This document shows, in pieces, positions 42,947 to 52,281 of a DNA stretch of 64,000 bases. Both the position numbers and the translations under genes were made by a program. Origin of the DNA: Cyclobacteriaceae bacterium (GTDB lineage Bacteria; Bacteroidota; Bacteroidia; Cytophagales; Cyclobacteriaceae); NCBI GenBank assembly GCA_025808415.1, contig CP075525.1, forward strand, positions 2,403,501-2,467,500, given 5' to 3'. How positions within the stretch are numbered: position 1 is the first letter of the stretch; each line of letters opens with the position of its first letter. The notes under the pieces were generated by a model. It worked only from the letters and a program-made list of their open reading frames with translations, searched no databases and was not told the origin of the DNA.

Positions 42947-44236
42947 ATGTCCAAAACTGTAGAATTGATCATTGACGGTAAGTCATACACCTTTCCCGTA
43001 GTGGAAGGAACGGAGAACGAATTAGCCATTGATATTAGTGACTTGCGCGACAAAACCGGGTACATTACCCTTGACGTAGGTTATAAAAATACCGGGGCCA
43101 CCAAAAGCGCTATTACCTTTTTGGATGGCGAAAAAGGAGTATTGCACTACCGTGGTTATGCCATTGAAGAACTGGCCGAAAAATCTAACTTCCTGGAAGT
43201 TGCCTACCTGTTGATCTTTGGCGAACTGCCCACCAAAGAGCAATACGACAAGTGGAACAGTGACATAACCAAGCGTACCCTTGTACATGAGGACATCAAG
43301 AAAATTTTGGATGGCTTTCCCTCCACTTCCCACCCCATGGGTGTCTTGTCTTCTTTGTTCTGCGCACAAACAGCATTCTATCCCGAATCACTAAATCCTA
43401 ATCGACCACCGGATGGTGTCTATTTAAGTATTATCCGGTCATTGGGTAAAATGCCAACCTTTGCAGCATGGTCGTATAAGAATGCCGTAGGCCATCCGGT
43501 CAATTATCCGGATAACAAACTTGATTACTGTGCACGCTTTTTGAAAATGATGTTTGCCCTGCCCGGCCAGGACTATGAAGTTGACCCCGTAGTTGCCGAT
43601 GCATTGGATAAACTTTTCATCCTGCATGCGGACCACGAACAAAACTGTTCAACTTCTACCGTACGGATTGTCGGGTCATCAAAAGCCAGTATTTATTCAT
43701 CCATCTCGGCAGGTATAAATGCCCTCTGGGGGCCATTGCATGGCGGTGCCAACCAAGAGGTAATTGTTATGCTGGAAAACATCAGGGCCGATGGCGGCAA
43801 TGCCGACAAATGGATGGCCAAGGCGAAAGATAAAAATGATCCTTTCAGGCTTATGGGTTTCGGTCACCGCGTTTACAAAAACTTCGACCCACGCGCCAAG
43901 ATTATCAAAAAAGCCGCTGACGATGTGCTGAAGAAATTAGGCGTGCATGATCCCGTGCTCGAAATCGCTATGAAACTGGAAGAAATAGCCTTGAAAGATT
44001 CATACTTTGTTGAGCGTAAGCTTTACCCTAATGTTGACTTCTACTCAGGCATCATTTACCGCGCCCTGGGCATACCGGTTGATATGTTTACGGTGATGTT
44101 TGCCATGGGCAGGTTGCCCGGCTGGATTGCACAATGGTTGGAGATGCGTAAAAACAATGAACCCATTGGCCGGCCACGACAAATCTATACCGGCAGCGTG
44201 GTGAAACCTTACATAGAAATAAGCAAACGCAAATAA
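42947..44236 (+). CDS. gltA: Citrate synthase
   Basis: A 429-residue type II citrate synthase that condenses acetyl-CoA and oxaloacetate. The N-terminal beta domain (VELIIDGKSYTFPVVEGTENELAIDISDLR) marks the bacterial hexameric type. Catalytic residues are His in NALWGPLHGGANQEV, His in MGFGHRVYKNFDPRAKI and Asp in YPNVDFYSGIIYRALG. HADHEQNCSTSTVRIVGS is the conserved substrate-binding stretch. The ACBP gene follows on the same strand, a plausible link of CoA-ester metabolism. Confidence 0.97.
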   Translation: MSKTVELIIDGKSYTFPVVEGTENELAIDISDLRDKTGYITLDVGYKNTGATKSAITFLDGEKGVLHYRGYAIEELAEKSNFLEVAYLLIFGELPTKEQYDKWNSDITKRTLVHEDIKKILDGFPSTSHPMGVLSSLFCAQTAFYPESLNPNRPPDGVYLSIIRSLGKMPTFAAWSYKNAVGHPVNYPDNKLDYCARFLKMMFALPGQDYEVDPVVADALDKLFILHADHEQNCSTSTVRIVGSSKASIYSSISAGINALWGPLHGGANQEVIVMLENIRADGGNADKWMAKAKDKNDPFRLMGFGHRVYKNFDPRAKIIKKAADDVLKKLGVHDPVLEIAMKLEEIALKDSYFVERKLYPNVDFYSGIIYRALGIPVDMFTVMFAMGRLPGWIAQWLEMRKNNEPIGRPRQIYTGSVVKPYIEISKRK

Positions 44237-44314
44237 TGATCCTATTGTCCATGCAGTGTACCAATGAGGCTTCACTGCATGGATTTTTCAACGCTCGAAA
44301 AATTTCCTTCAACT

Positions 44315-44578
44315 ATGGAACTGCAACAGCAATTCGAAGCATCGGTTGCCCGGTCAAAAGAGTTAACCAAGCGCCCTTCCAATGAAGAGTTACTAAAACT
44401 GTATGCCCTTTTTAAACAAGGATCGGAAGGTGATGTGGCGGGCGATCGCCCGGGTGGTTTTGACTTTAAAGCAATTGCCAAATACGATGCGTGGGCCGAA
44501 TTGAAAGGCAAATCCAAAGAAGATGCCATGCGGGAGTACATCAGCTTTATGGACGCCCTTTCTCAAGAGTATAAATAA
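44315..44578 (+). CDS. Acyl-CoA-binding protein (ACBP)
   Basis: An 87-residue four-helix protein from ATG 44315 (MELQQQFEASVARSKEL), exactly the usual ACBP length; 17 upstream residues of the open frame are dropped. The family core LLKLYALFKQGSEGDVAGDRPGGFDFKAIAKYDAWAELKGKSKEDAMREYISFM has all acyl-CoA ligands: Tyr in KLYALFKQ, Lys in LFKQ, Lys in AIAKYDAW and Tyr in REYI. ACBPs bind long-chain acyl-CoA esters in the cytosol and are mainly eukaryotic but occur in some bacteria. It lies 78 bp after citrate synthase and 19 bp before rsmE. Confidence 0.93.
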   Translation: MELQQQFEASVARSKELTKRPSNEELLKLYALFKQGSEGDVAGDRPGGFDFKAIAKYDAWAELKGKSKEDAMREYISFMDALSQEYK

Positions 44579-44597
44579 TTCACTTCACGGCTCCTGA

Positions 44598-45305
44598 ATG
44601 GAGAACCTTTTTTACCAACCAGGCATCAATCAGGGAACATACTACCTTTCACCGGAAGAGTCAAAACACTGCATAAGAGTCCTCCGGAAAAAAAATGGTG
44701 ATTCCATAATCCTTACGGATGGCTCGGGTAATTTCTACAACGCCCTGATAACCGATGACAACGCCAATCAATGCCAATTTACGGTTCAGGACACCTGGCA
44801 GGAGCCAACGAAAAAATTCTCCATCCATCTGGCTATTTCCCCTACCAAAAACCCCGACCGCATAGAATGGATGGTGGAAAAGTGTGTTGAGTTAGGCATT
44901 GACCAGATTACCTTTTTGAATTGCAAAAACACCGAACGGCAAACCCTTAAATATGAACGGATCGTGAAGATTTCCCTGAGTGCTATGAAACAATCATTCA
45001 GGGCTACCGCCCCGATAATCGGCCCTTTAATTTCATTTCAGGAATTCGTGAACATTTCACCACTTACCAACTCGGAAAGTTTTATAGCTATTGTAGATAC
45101 CGCTAACTCCTATCATTTACTATCAGCCGCAAAGCCTGGCCAACAGTACGTGGTGCTGATAGGCCCTGAAGGCGACTTTACACCGGATGAGCTAACTACC
45201 GCACTGGCAAAGGGTTATAAAAAAGTAAGCTTGGGCAATAACCGGCTCCGAACAGAAACCGCGGGCCTTGCCGCCTGTCATATTCTCAATTTAGTAAATA
45301 CTTAA
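44598..45305 (+). CDS. rsmE: 16S rRNA (uracil1498-N3)-methyltransferase RsmE
   Basis: A 235-residue SPOUT methyltransferase. The N-terminal PUA-like domain has MENLFYQPGINQGTYYLSPEESKHCIRVLRKKNGDSIILTDGSG. The trefoil-knot domain has AISPTKNPDRIEWMVEKCVELGIDQITFLNCKNTE, then VVLIGPEGDFTPDELTTALAKGYKKVSLGNNRLRTETAGLAA. The IGPEGDF and SLG-RLRTETA motifs bind S-adenosylmethionine. Typical Bacteroidota length (about 235). Confidence 0.96.
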   Translation: MENLFYQPGINQGTYYLSPEESKHCIRVLRKKNGDSIILTDGSGNFYNALITDDNANQCQFTVQDTWQEPTKKFSIHLAISPTKNPDRIEWMVEKCVELGIDQITFLNCKNTERQTLKYERIVKISLSAMKQSFRATAPIIGPLISFQEFVNISPLTNSESFIAIVDTANSYHLLSAAKPGQQYVVLIGPEGDFTPDELTTALAKGYKKVSLGNNRLRTETAGLAACHILNLVNT

Positions 45306-45366
45306 CGCTTTATTACATGGGTGCCAAGGGTAACTGAATAAACTACCACACCACAGAGGCTATTCA

Positions 45367-45374
45367 TATTTTTG
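45367..45374 (+). promoter_or_regulatory. -7 promoter element of the DUF7832-like gene
   Basis: TATTTTTG matches TAnnTTTG and ends 13 bp before the ATG at 45388, implying a very short leader. Confidence 0.45.
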
Positions 45375-45387
45375 TTAAACTTGTATT

Positions 45388-45840
45388 ATGGAACCACGCA
45401 AAGCTGAAATTCAAAAAACCATCTACGACAACGCCAAGTCGCATTTTTTGGGGAATTTTCCCGATTCATTGCCCATCGAACAGGCCTATGTACATATAGG
45501 CATGTACCTGGGTTGGATCATAGACCATGAGTTGTATTCAGACTTTTTTGAAGAAGAGGCCTCCATCCAGATTTTCCGTTTTAAGAGGCGTGAAATTTCC
45601 TGTACAATCCTCAGCGAAATCTGGGACGGTTATTTAGGGTATGAACTGTTTAACCGACAAGGAAACATGTTTACCTACTACTATTATGGTGGCGGTTTAT
45701 ACCGTAATGACTATGATGAGTTGTTGGTTAAGTCGTTACCTTCTATTTACCATGTAACCGACAGCTGGGAAAACTACGAAAAAATGGCTACCAGGATTGA
45801 AATGCGCTTTCAGGATTGGAAGAAGTTGGTGGGCTCATAA
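45388..45840 (+). CDS. Conserved hypothetical protein, DUF7832-like
   Basis: A 150-residue cytosolic protein. KTIYDNAKSHFLGNFPDSLPIEQAYVHIGMYLGWIIDHELYSDFFEE followed by GYLGYELFNRQGNMFTYYYYGGGLYRNDYDELL and YHVTDSWENYEKMATRIEMRFQDWKK matches the pattern I associate with DUF7832 proteins (YDxAxxHxxGxFP, AxVHxGMxLGW), often linked to polymorphic-toxin immunity or SUKH-like contexts. That link is not supported by the neighbours here, and the function is unknown. It ends 11 bp from the convergent gene. Confidence 0.65.
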   Translation: MEPRKAEIQKTIYDNAKSHFLGNFPDSLPIEQAYVHIGMYLGWIIDHELYSDFFEEEASIQIFRFKRREISCTILSEIWDGYLGYELFNRQGNMFTYYYYGGGLYRNDYDELLVKSLPSIYHVTDSWENYEKMATRIEMRFQDWKKLVGS

Positions 45841-45851
45841 CGCCCCCTGCA

Positions 45852-47636
45852 CTATTTCAACTTTCCGTTTTTGTCGAGTAAGGCAGTCTTATCACTTCCC
45901 TTAACCCGAAGTTCCCCTGTTTCCTGTGTAAACTGTAATTCTTCAGGGGTAAAATCCAGTGTATAGTTTTGGCTCCACGACAATCCATCCGAGCGATATA
46001 TTTTTGCTACGGTTACGGGGTATTTGTCCTTCACTTTATTTTCTGAATACAGCAGCACAAAGAAGATTTGATTTCCCTCATTGGTGGTTGCCAAGGCTTT
46101 GGTGGTGCGCATTCGCTGTTCCCGGAATACTGTCTTATCGATCGGGAATTTTACACGCACATCCGGAATGCGCGATCCGGTTATGGTATAAAAATAACCT
46201 TCACCTGATACAGAATCGGTAAAGAAAATGCCTGCGGTGTAATTTTCAGCTTCAACAACAAGAGGCTTGAATTTTGCATTGGTAGGCTCTAACACCAGCG
46301 GAATAGAATCGTTACCGTTAACAAGCCAGTTTAATGCCCGCCTCCGGTTCGCCAGCTCCCTTTCCTTGATTCTTTTCTCGCGTTCTGCGTATTCCTTCTC
46401 GGCTTTTACATAACTTTTTAGGATGACAGTATTGGTATAAGCTTCTGCGATGAACGTTTTGTAATTCAGGGCTTCCTCATCAATATTCACCGACTGAAGT
46501 TTGGCGGCAACACTATCCAGTTTACCTAAGCGCTTTACTTCCTCCTCCTTTTGTTTTAAACGGTCGAAAACGTTGTTAGTCTTTTCGCCTTTAATGTGTT
46601 CGACAAGTGTTGAACGATATTCAAGGTTAGCAACTTTTAAGGCAAACACATTCATGGGTAACGGATCGGGGTCAAACTTTTTAAGTTTTTCACCCAGTAA
46701 GCTGGCCACAAGTTTGGTCAAATCACTTTTCACCGACACAGAATCTTCCTTCAATTTTTCCCTGAGTTTGTTGATCTCAATATCGTATTTCAATAAATTT
46801 TCGCGAATGGGTTTCAACTCATTATTCACAACCGCTACGGATTGATCAGCAAACTTTTTATAATCCCAAACCTCCAGGTTATCCTGGTAAAAATCAGTAA
46901 GTGTAATACCATCGCGTTTAAAATCCTTGATCTCGCGCGCATTCCAGGAGTGGTTATACCCAATTTTTCCCAAGTGCCCCACACTCGATTTATAGAGATC
47001 AAAGGCTCGCTTACTTGAATCGTACCGTGCAGCCAGTAGCGCAAGCTGCTTGAGTACAAGGTCATCGGTACGAAGGTAAAATTCACGTTCACCCGGAAAG
47101 GCATGTTGGATAACTTTGAATAGTTCGTTTGAACGCTTGTACAAATCTTCGGCTTGCGAGAAATACAATTTCACCAATCCAATCTTGTCCTTACGTTCGC
47201 GCATTGCCGCTGTGCGCTTTTCAATATCAAATTGCACATCCGATAGTTTCACACCAAATTCGCCTGTACGCAAATCACGTTTGCTGTACATGGCATAATA
47301 GTCCTTTGTACTGCCTTTAAATTCTTTATCATTTATGGTTTTATAGGCTTTGTCGTAAAACAACAAGGCCGAATCGATATGATTGAGAGCACCCTGCACA
47401 TTTTTTAAAATATCGTCCTTGTTGGTTTTTTCCTGGCAAATGATGCCCATAAAAAGAAAGGAACTAGGCTCTGGCGATTTGTTTTCATTGATGTATGACC
47501 GTAAAAACGGTTCAGCCTTTTCATATTGCTTGGCTTCGATCAAGGTGAATATTTCTTTGTATTTAAGCTTTTGGGCCTGTGAAAGAGCAGGCAATAAAAG
47601 TAAAACAAAAAGCTTGGCTATCAGTACGTTGCGCAT
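45852..47636 (-). CDS. Large exported helical protein, unknown function
   Basis: A 594-residue protein with a signal peptide (residues 1-21, LLLPALSQAQ). Residues 25-330 are helical with TPR-like pairs (IFTLIEAKQYEKAEPFLRSYINENKSPEPSSFLFMGIICQEK), and 330-430 are coiled-coil-prone with charged heptads (REKRIKERELANRRRA). The last 160 residues are strand-rich (RIPDVRVKFPIDKTVFREQRMRTTKALATTNEGNQIFFVLLYSE) and may form a beta-propeller blade or sandwich. It resembles large Cytophagales-specific envelope proteins but no family is named. It is divergent from tlpA with 99 bp between. Confidence 0.65.
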   Translation of the reverse strand: MRNVLIAKLFVLLLLPALSQAQKLKYKEIFTLIEAKQYEKAEPFLRSYINENKSPEPSSFLFMGIICQEKTNKDDILKNVQGALNHIDSALLFYDKAYKTINDKEFKGSTKDYYAMYSKRDLRTGEFGVKLSDVQFDIEKRTAAMRERKDKIGLVKLYFSQAEDLYKRSNELFKVIQHAFPGEREFYLRTDDLVLKQLALLAARYDSSKRAFDLYKSSVGHLGKIGYNHSWNAREIKDFKRDGITLTDFYQDNLEVWDYKKFADQSVAVVNNELKPIRENLLKYDIEINKLREKLKEDSVSVKSDLTKLVASLLGEKLKKFDPDPLPMNVFALKVANLEYRSTLVEHIKGEKTNNVFDRLKQKEEEVKRLGKLDSVAAKLQSVNIDEEALNYKTFIAEAYTNTVILKSYVKAEKEYAEREKRIKERELANRRRALNWLVNGNDSIPLVLEPTNAKFKPLVVEAENYTAGIFFTDSVSGEGYFYTITGSRIPDVRVKFPIDKTVFREQRMRTTKALATTNEGNQIFFVLLYSENKVKDKYPVTVAKIYRSDGLSWSQNYTLDFTPEELQFTQETGELRVKGSDKTALLDKNGKLK

Positions 47637-47735
47637 TACCTTGGAACTTATTAGTTTCGAAATTAATTAAATTCTGATTATAGACTACTACCGCTTTCAA
47701 TTACCACGCCAAAAATTTAAACTACCGAGCCCACG

Positions 47736-48266
47736 ATGCTTAAAATAAAAAATATACTCCTTCTGCTAATCGTATTTTTGGTCATAGGCGTTTACCTTAC
47801 CGGCTTTAACCACACAGGGACGGCTAATTTAAAAGATGAGGATTTCAATTACCAGTTTACGCTTAAAACCCTGGAGGGCGATCGCCTATCAATGGAAACC
47901 CTGAAGCGCAAAGTTATTTTTTTAAATATGTGGGCTACGTGGTGTGGCCCTTGCCGGGACGAAATGCCGGGTATCCAGAAACTCTTTGAAAATACAAAAT
48001 CGGATGATATCGTATTTGTAATGCTATCGGTAGATAAGGAAGGAGACCAAAACAAGGTTGCAGCCTATTTGAAACGCAATAACTTCACCTTTACTGCGTA
48101 TATGCCTACTGAAAAAATGTCAACACAACTTAATGTACCTTCCATTCCAACAACCTTTATCATTAGTAAAGATGGTAAAATAACACATCAGAAAATCGGC
48201 AGCACCAACTACAATTCTGAAAAGTACAGAAAAATGCTGCAAGAACTTGCCGCGAAAAAGCTTTAA
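47736..48266 (+). CDS. TlpA-family membrane-anchored thiol-disulfide oxidoreductase
   Basis: A 176-residue thioredoxin-fold protein. An N-terminal membrane anchor (ILLLLIVFLVIGVYLTGF) is followed by the periplasmic domain with NYQFTLKTLEGDRLSMETLKRKVIFLNMWATWCGPCRDEMPGIQKLFENT. Catalytic cysteines are Cys70 and Cys73 (WCGPC), and the cis-proline loop is NVPSIPTTFIISKDGKI. It reduces disulfides outside the inner membrane, for example in cytochrome c maturation. Its stop overlaps the convergent coaX stop by 4 bp. Confidence 0.92.
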   Translation: MLKIKNILLLLIVFLVIGVYLTGFNHTGTANLKDEDFNYQFTLKTLEGDRLSMETLKRKVIFLNMWATWCGPCRDEMPGIQKLFENTKSDDIVFVMLSVDKEGDQNKVAAYLKRNNFTFTAYMPTEKMSTQLNVPSIPTTFIISKDGKITHQKIGSTNYNSEKYRKMLQELAAKKL

Positions 48267-49030
48267 ACACAACCTGCCACCAGGCGTAATCCTTCCAGTG
48301 TAAGGTTAGGTTCAATCCTGGTAAACGTTCCGTTTGATGCCGGGGTAATAACGGATGACAGACCTCCGGTGGCAACCGTTGAAAGATCAGGATCATTCAA
48401 CTCTGTCCGGATCCTGTCAAGCATGGATTTTACCAACCCTTCGTATCCTAACAAAATACCAGCCTGGATGGCATGCACTGTATTTTTGCCTAGGGCAGAT
48501 TGCGGGAGTTCTAACGGCACTTCAAAAAGTTTGGCTGTGTTTTGAGAAAGGGCCCTAATAGCCGTCTTCAACCCGGGCGCGATGGCAACGCCTAAAATTT
48601 TACCTTCCCCGGATACGGTTGTAAAGGTAAGTGCTGTACCGAAGTCAACGATCACACAATTGTTCTTAAACAATGTGTGCGCAGCAACGGCATTGGCCAC
48701 CAGGTCGGAGCCAATTTCGTAAGGGTTCAAAACCACAATGGGAAGTTTCTTATAAATATCCGGCCCAAGCACAATCGGGTTTTTCTCGAAAAGAGTTACC
48801 GTTACATTGATGATTTTATCGGTTAGGTTTGGTACGACACTGCTCAGCACGATCTTTTCAACATTGCTGATTGACAACCCTGCTTCGAACAAATAATCGC
48901 GAAACTTGATACCATAATACAACTCAGGCCTGTCGGCCACGGCAGGTATTCTCCATGTGTATTTTAACGCCTGCTGGTCAAAAAGACCAATGGTGATATC
49001 TGAGTTGCCAATATCGAGTACAAGTATCAT
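48263..49030 (-). CDS. coaX: Type III pantothenate kinase (CoaX)
   Basis: A 255-residue ASKHA-fold kinase that phosphorylates pantothenate, the first step of CoA synthesis. Motif 1 is VLDIGNSDITIGLFD, motif 2 SSVVPNLTDKI and NPYEIGSDLVANAVAAHTLF with the catalytic Asp (GSDLVAN), motif 3 CVIVDFGTALTFTTVSGEGKILGVAIAPGL, and the final VATGGLSSVITP. It is encoded downstream of sir2 with a 4-bp overlap, so they form one transcript. This links CoA supply with an NAD-dependent protein deacylase. Confidence 0.95.
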   Translation of the reverse strand: MILVLDIGNSDITIGLFDQQALKYTWRIPAVADRPELYYGIKFRDYLFEAGLSISNVEKIVLSSVVPNLTDKIINVTVTLFEKNPIVLGPDIYKKLPIVVLNPYEIGSDLVANAVAAHTLFKNNCVIVDFGTALTFTTVSGEGKILGVAIAPGLKTAIRALSQNTAKLFEVPLELPQSALGKNTVHAIQAGILLGYEGLVKSMLDRIRTELNDPDLSTVATGGLSSVITPASNGTFTRIEPNLTLEGLRLVAGCV

Positions 49031-49719
49031 GAAAGTTCAATCAGTTTGGGTTTTAAACGCGCAAGGCCAGTACTGGCTTTCTCCTGAATCGTTTCCAGGT
49101 TTCGAATATAGGCGATATCCGGAACTTTAGGATCGACCAGGAATTTCGGGACATCGTAGCGAACATAATTGATCAGGCCCGCTGCGGGGTAAACCAACAT
49201 GGAGGTGCCCACCACCAAAAAAATATCAGCCTGTGATGTATAGTCTGCTGCAACTTCTATCATCGGAACCAACTCACCAAACCATACAATGTTTGGGCGA
49301 AGTTGAAAACCTTTTTCACACATATCGCCCCAATTTAAAGCCCAACCTTTTATGGGATATACCAAAGATTCATCGCCTGTGCTGCGCGACTCAAACAAGC
49401 TTCCATGAAGATGAATTACCTGTGATGATCCGGCACGTTCATGAAGATTATCAACATTTTGAGTTATAATGGTAACATCAAAATGAGTTTCCAATTCAAC
49501 CAAAATTTCATGCCCCCGGTTGGGAAATACCTCAAGCGCTTTTTTTCTTCGCTGATTGTAGAAGTCGAGCACCAGTTGGGGATTACGTGCCCAACCATCA
49601 GGCGAGGCTACATCCTCTACCCGGTAGCCTTCCCATAATCCTCCGGCATCGCGAAAGGTTGGTATACCACTTTCAGCACTAATACCAGCCCCGGTTAGCA
49701 CTACCAGTTTCTTCTTCAT
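49027..49719 (-). CDS. Sir2-family NAD-dependent protein deacylase lacking the zinc cysteines
   Basis: A 230-residue sirtuin. The NAD site GAGISAESGIPTFRDAGGLWEGY is intact, as are ITQNVDNLHERAG, the catalytic His of VIHLHGSLF and GTSMLVYPAAGL. The YxxR motif (FYNQRRKKALEVFPN) is that of class III sirtuins with desuccinylase/demalonylase activity. The zinc module is changed: where CxxC pairs are expected after HG, the sequence is SLFESRSTGDESLVYP, and the second pair is reduced to one Cys (MCEKGFQLRPNIVWFGE). It thus appears zinc-free; relatives in Bacteroidota look similar. First gene of the pair with coaX. Confidence 0.93.
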   Translation of the reverse strand: MKKKLVVLTGAGISAESGIPTFRDAGGLWEGYRVEDVASPDGWARNPQLVLDFYNQRRKKALEVFPNRGHEILVELETHFDVTIITQNVDNLHERAGSSQVIHLHGSLFESRSTGDESLVYPIKGWALNWGDMCEKGFQLRPNIVWFGELVPMIEVAADYTSQADIFLVVGTSMLVYPAAGLINYVRYDVPKFLVDPKVPDIAYIRNLETIQEKASTGLARLKPKLIELS

Positions 49720-49848
49720 CGCGTGGTTTAAAAATTATCAGACGAAATCCCGAAAATACCCGAATTGTCGGGTTAAGTGTGTTGAAAACTTATTTGTGAA
49801 CCCGGTTGCTTAACTTACTTCTACAGAGGAATTTAACTTAAATCCTTA

Positions 49849-52281
49849 TTAAGATTTCTTCTTTCGGGCGACAGCTTTTTTAACTGTCTTTTTTGCCTTG
49901 GGTTTTACTGCTTTCTCAGCTTTTGCTACAGGTCCTTCAACATCCTCTTTCTTTTTAGTTACAACAGCCCTACCCCATCTTCCCTTCTTTTCCGGGGTAT
50001 TGGCGGCAAGTTCCAAACACTCTTCTAAAGTCAGTTCCTTTGGTTCTTTGTCTTTTGGGATTTTTACATTCTTCTTGCCGGCTTTGATATAGGGACCAAA
50101 GCGTCCATTCAATATTTGTATATCCGGGTTCTCATCAAAGAGTTTAATGGTTTTGTTGGCATCTGCAATCCGTTTTTGTTCAATCAACTCAATAGCGCGC
50201 GCATGGGTGATGGTGTACGGATCTTCTCCTTTGGGTATGGATACAAATTTTTTATCGTGCAAAACGTATGGCCCAAACCTTCCGATATTAGCCACCACCG
50301 GCTTATCCTCAAACATGCCCAATTCACGGGGCATTTTCATCAGTTCCAATGCATCTTCAAGGGTAATATTTTCAATGAACTGGCCGGGGCGTAAGCTTGC
50401 AAACTTAGGTTTTTCACCACCGTTGTCATCAGGGTTTTCACCAATTTGTACATAAGCACCAAATTTGCCCAGCTTTACATAAACGTTCTTGCCTGTTTTC
50501 GGATCAACCCCAAGTTCGCGGTTTTTGCTGGCTGACGATCGCTCAACCTGTTCGGTCTTCTTTACTTTTTTATGAAACGGTGTGTAGAAATTATCGAGCA
50601 TCTGATGCCACTCTAATTTACCGGTGGCAATTTCATCAAACTCTTGTTCAATTTCTGATGTGAAAGAGTAATCGGTAATGTCGGGAAAATGATCCACCAG
50701 GAAATCGTTTACCACCATGGCGATGTTAGTAGGAAACAATTTGTTTTTCTCGGCACCGGTTATCTCCATTTCATCACGTTTTGAGATTTCATCTCCAGCC
50801 AGCGTTAATACGCGATAAGCACGTTCAACACCTTCACGGGTTTCTTTGACAACGTACCCACGCTTTTGCACGGTGGAGATTGTTGGCGCATAGGTTGAAG
50901 GCCTGCCGATGCCTAGTTCTTCAAGCTTTTTAACAAGGCTTGCTTCGGTATACCGGGGCGGATTGCGTGAAAATGTTTGTCGCGCCATTAACGCATCCAG
51001 GCTCAACACCTGGCCAACGCTTAATGGCGGAAGAACTTTACCATTCTGCTCATCATCTTCATCATCGCCCGACTCCATATATACAGACAAAAATCCCTGG
51101 AATTTAACTACCTCACCAGACGCTGTAAGGGTTCGTGGATTAGTGGATATTCCGATAGTAGCCGTAGTTTTTTCCAACTCAGCATCGGCCATTTGCGAAG
51201 CAATGGCGCGCTTCCAGATTAACTCATACAGGCGCTGTGCATTCCGGTCCATACCCGGATCGAGTAGGGAAAAATCGGTAGGACGAATGGCCTCGTGTGC
51301 TTCTTGTGCACCCGATGATTTGGTTTTGTACTGGCGAAGGTTAACAAACTCCTTTCCGTAAGCCGTTTCGATCTGACGCTTGGCACCTTGTTGCGCCTCG
51401 TCCGAAAGATTAACCGAATCGGTACGCATATAACTGATTTTACCTGCTTCATACAGTTTCTGTGCCACCATCATTGTTTGTACGACCGAAAAACTGAGCT
51501 TTCGCGAAGCTTCTTGTTGCAAAGTTGACGTAGTGAAGGGCGGGGCCGGTGAACGCTTGAGGGGTTTGGTCTGCAAATCTGCAATGGAAAATGTAGCACC
51601 TTTACAGGATTCCAAAAATTCCAAGGCTTCTTCTTCCGTATCAAAGCGTTCAGGAAGTTCGGCCTGCAGTTGTTTGCCTTTACCTAAATCAAACTGAGCG
51701 GTTACACGAAAAGCCGATTTTGCTTTGAAGTCGGTTATCTCACGCTCACGTTCAACAACCAGGCGAACGGCTACCGATTGAACGCGTCCTGCCGAAAGAC
51801 CTGTTTTGATTTTTTTCCAAAGTATTGGCGAAAGTTCATACCCCACAAGCCGATCCAATATCCTGCGCGCTTGTTGTGCATTAACAAGGTCAACGTCAAT
51901 ACCGCGGGGGTTTTCAATGGCATTAAGTATTGCCTTTTTAGTGATCTCGGTAAAAACTATCCTGCGGGTTTTTTTATCGTTTAAATCAAGCGACTCTTTT
52001 AAATGCCAGGCTATAGCCTCTCCTTCACGGTCTTCATCGCTTGCGAGGTAAACCATTTCGGCTTCTTCGGCAAGCTTCTTCAGTTTATTGATAACATCTT
52101 TTTTATCGGGGCTGATTTCGTATGTTGGTTCAAAACCATTTTCAATATCAATTGCACCAGAGCCCTTGGGCAAATCGCGGATATGCCCCATACTGGAGGC
52201 CACCTTAAAATCCTTTCCCAGGTATCCTTCAATGGTTTTTGCTTTAGCAGGTGACTCAACAATTACAAGATTTTTTCCCAT
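49849..52281 (-). CDS. topA: DNA topoisomerase I (TopA)
   Basis: An 810-residue type IA topoisomerase that relaxes negative supercoils. The Toprim domain has VIVESPAKAKTIEGYLG and YLASDEDREGEAIAWHL; the catalytic tyrosine is Tyr284 in KISYMRTDSV. The C-terminal part lacks Cys4 zinc ribbons and instead has repeated FGPYV-type units (KFGAYVQIG, RFGPYVLHDKKFVSIPKGEDPYTIT, RFGPYIKAGKKNVKIPKDKEPKELTLEECLEL). It ends in a Lys-rich tail (KPKAKKTVKKAVARKKKS) that likely binds DNA. It is a single gene. Confidence 0.97.
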   Translation of the reverse strand: MGKNLVIVESPAKAKTIEGYLGKDFKVASSMGHIRDLPKGSGAIDIENGFEPTYEISPDKKDVINKLKKLAEEAEMVYLASDEDREGEAIAWHLKESLDLNDKKTRRIVFTEITKKAILNAIENPRGIDVDLVNAQQARRILDRLVGYELSPILWKKIKTGLSAGRVQSVAVRLVVEREREITDFKAKSAFRVTAQFDLGKGKQLQAELPERFDTEEEALEFLESCKGATFSIADLQTKPLKRSPAPPFTTSTLQQEASRKLSFSVVQTMMVAQKLYEAGKISYMRTDSVNLSDEAQQGAKRQIETAYGKEFVNLRQYKTKSSGAQEAHEAIRPTDFSLLDPGMDRNAQRLYELIWKRAIASQMADAELEKTTATIGISTNPRTLTASGEVVKFQGFLSVYMESGDDEDDEQNGKVLPPLSVGQVLSLDALMARQTFSRNPPRYTEASLVKKLEELGIGRPSTYAPTISTVQKRGYVVKETREGVERAYRVLTLAGDEISKRDEMEITGAEKNKLFPTNIAMVVNDFLVDHFPDITDYSFTSEIEQEFDEIATGKLEWHQMLDNFYTPFHKKVKKTEQVERSSASKNRELGVDPKTGKNVYVKLGKFGAYVQIGENPDDNGGEKPKFASLRPGQFIENITLEDALELMKMPRELGMFEDKPVVANIGRFGPYVLHDKKFVSIPKGEDPYTITHARAIELIEQKRIADANKTIKLFDENPDIQILNGRFGPYIKAGKKNVKIPKDKEPKELTLEECLELAANTPEKKGRWGRAVVTKKKEDVEGPVAKAEKAVKPKAKKTVKKAVARKKKS

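Noticed and set aside
49757-49773. Terminator between topA and sir2 (ACCCGA-ATTG-TCGGGT)
   Set aside because: Only 6 bp with a poor T-tract in the minus direction; possible but too weak to list.
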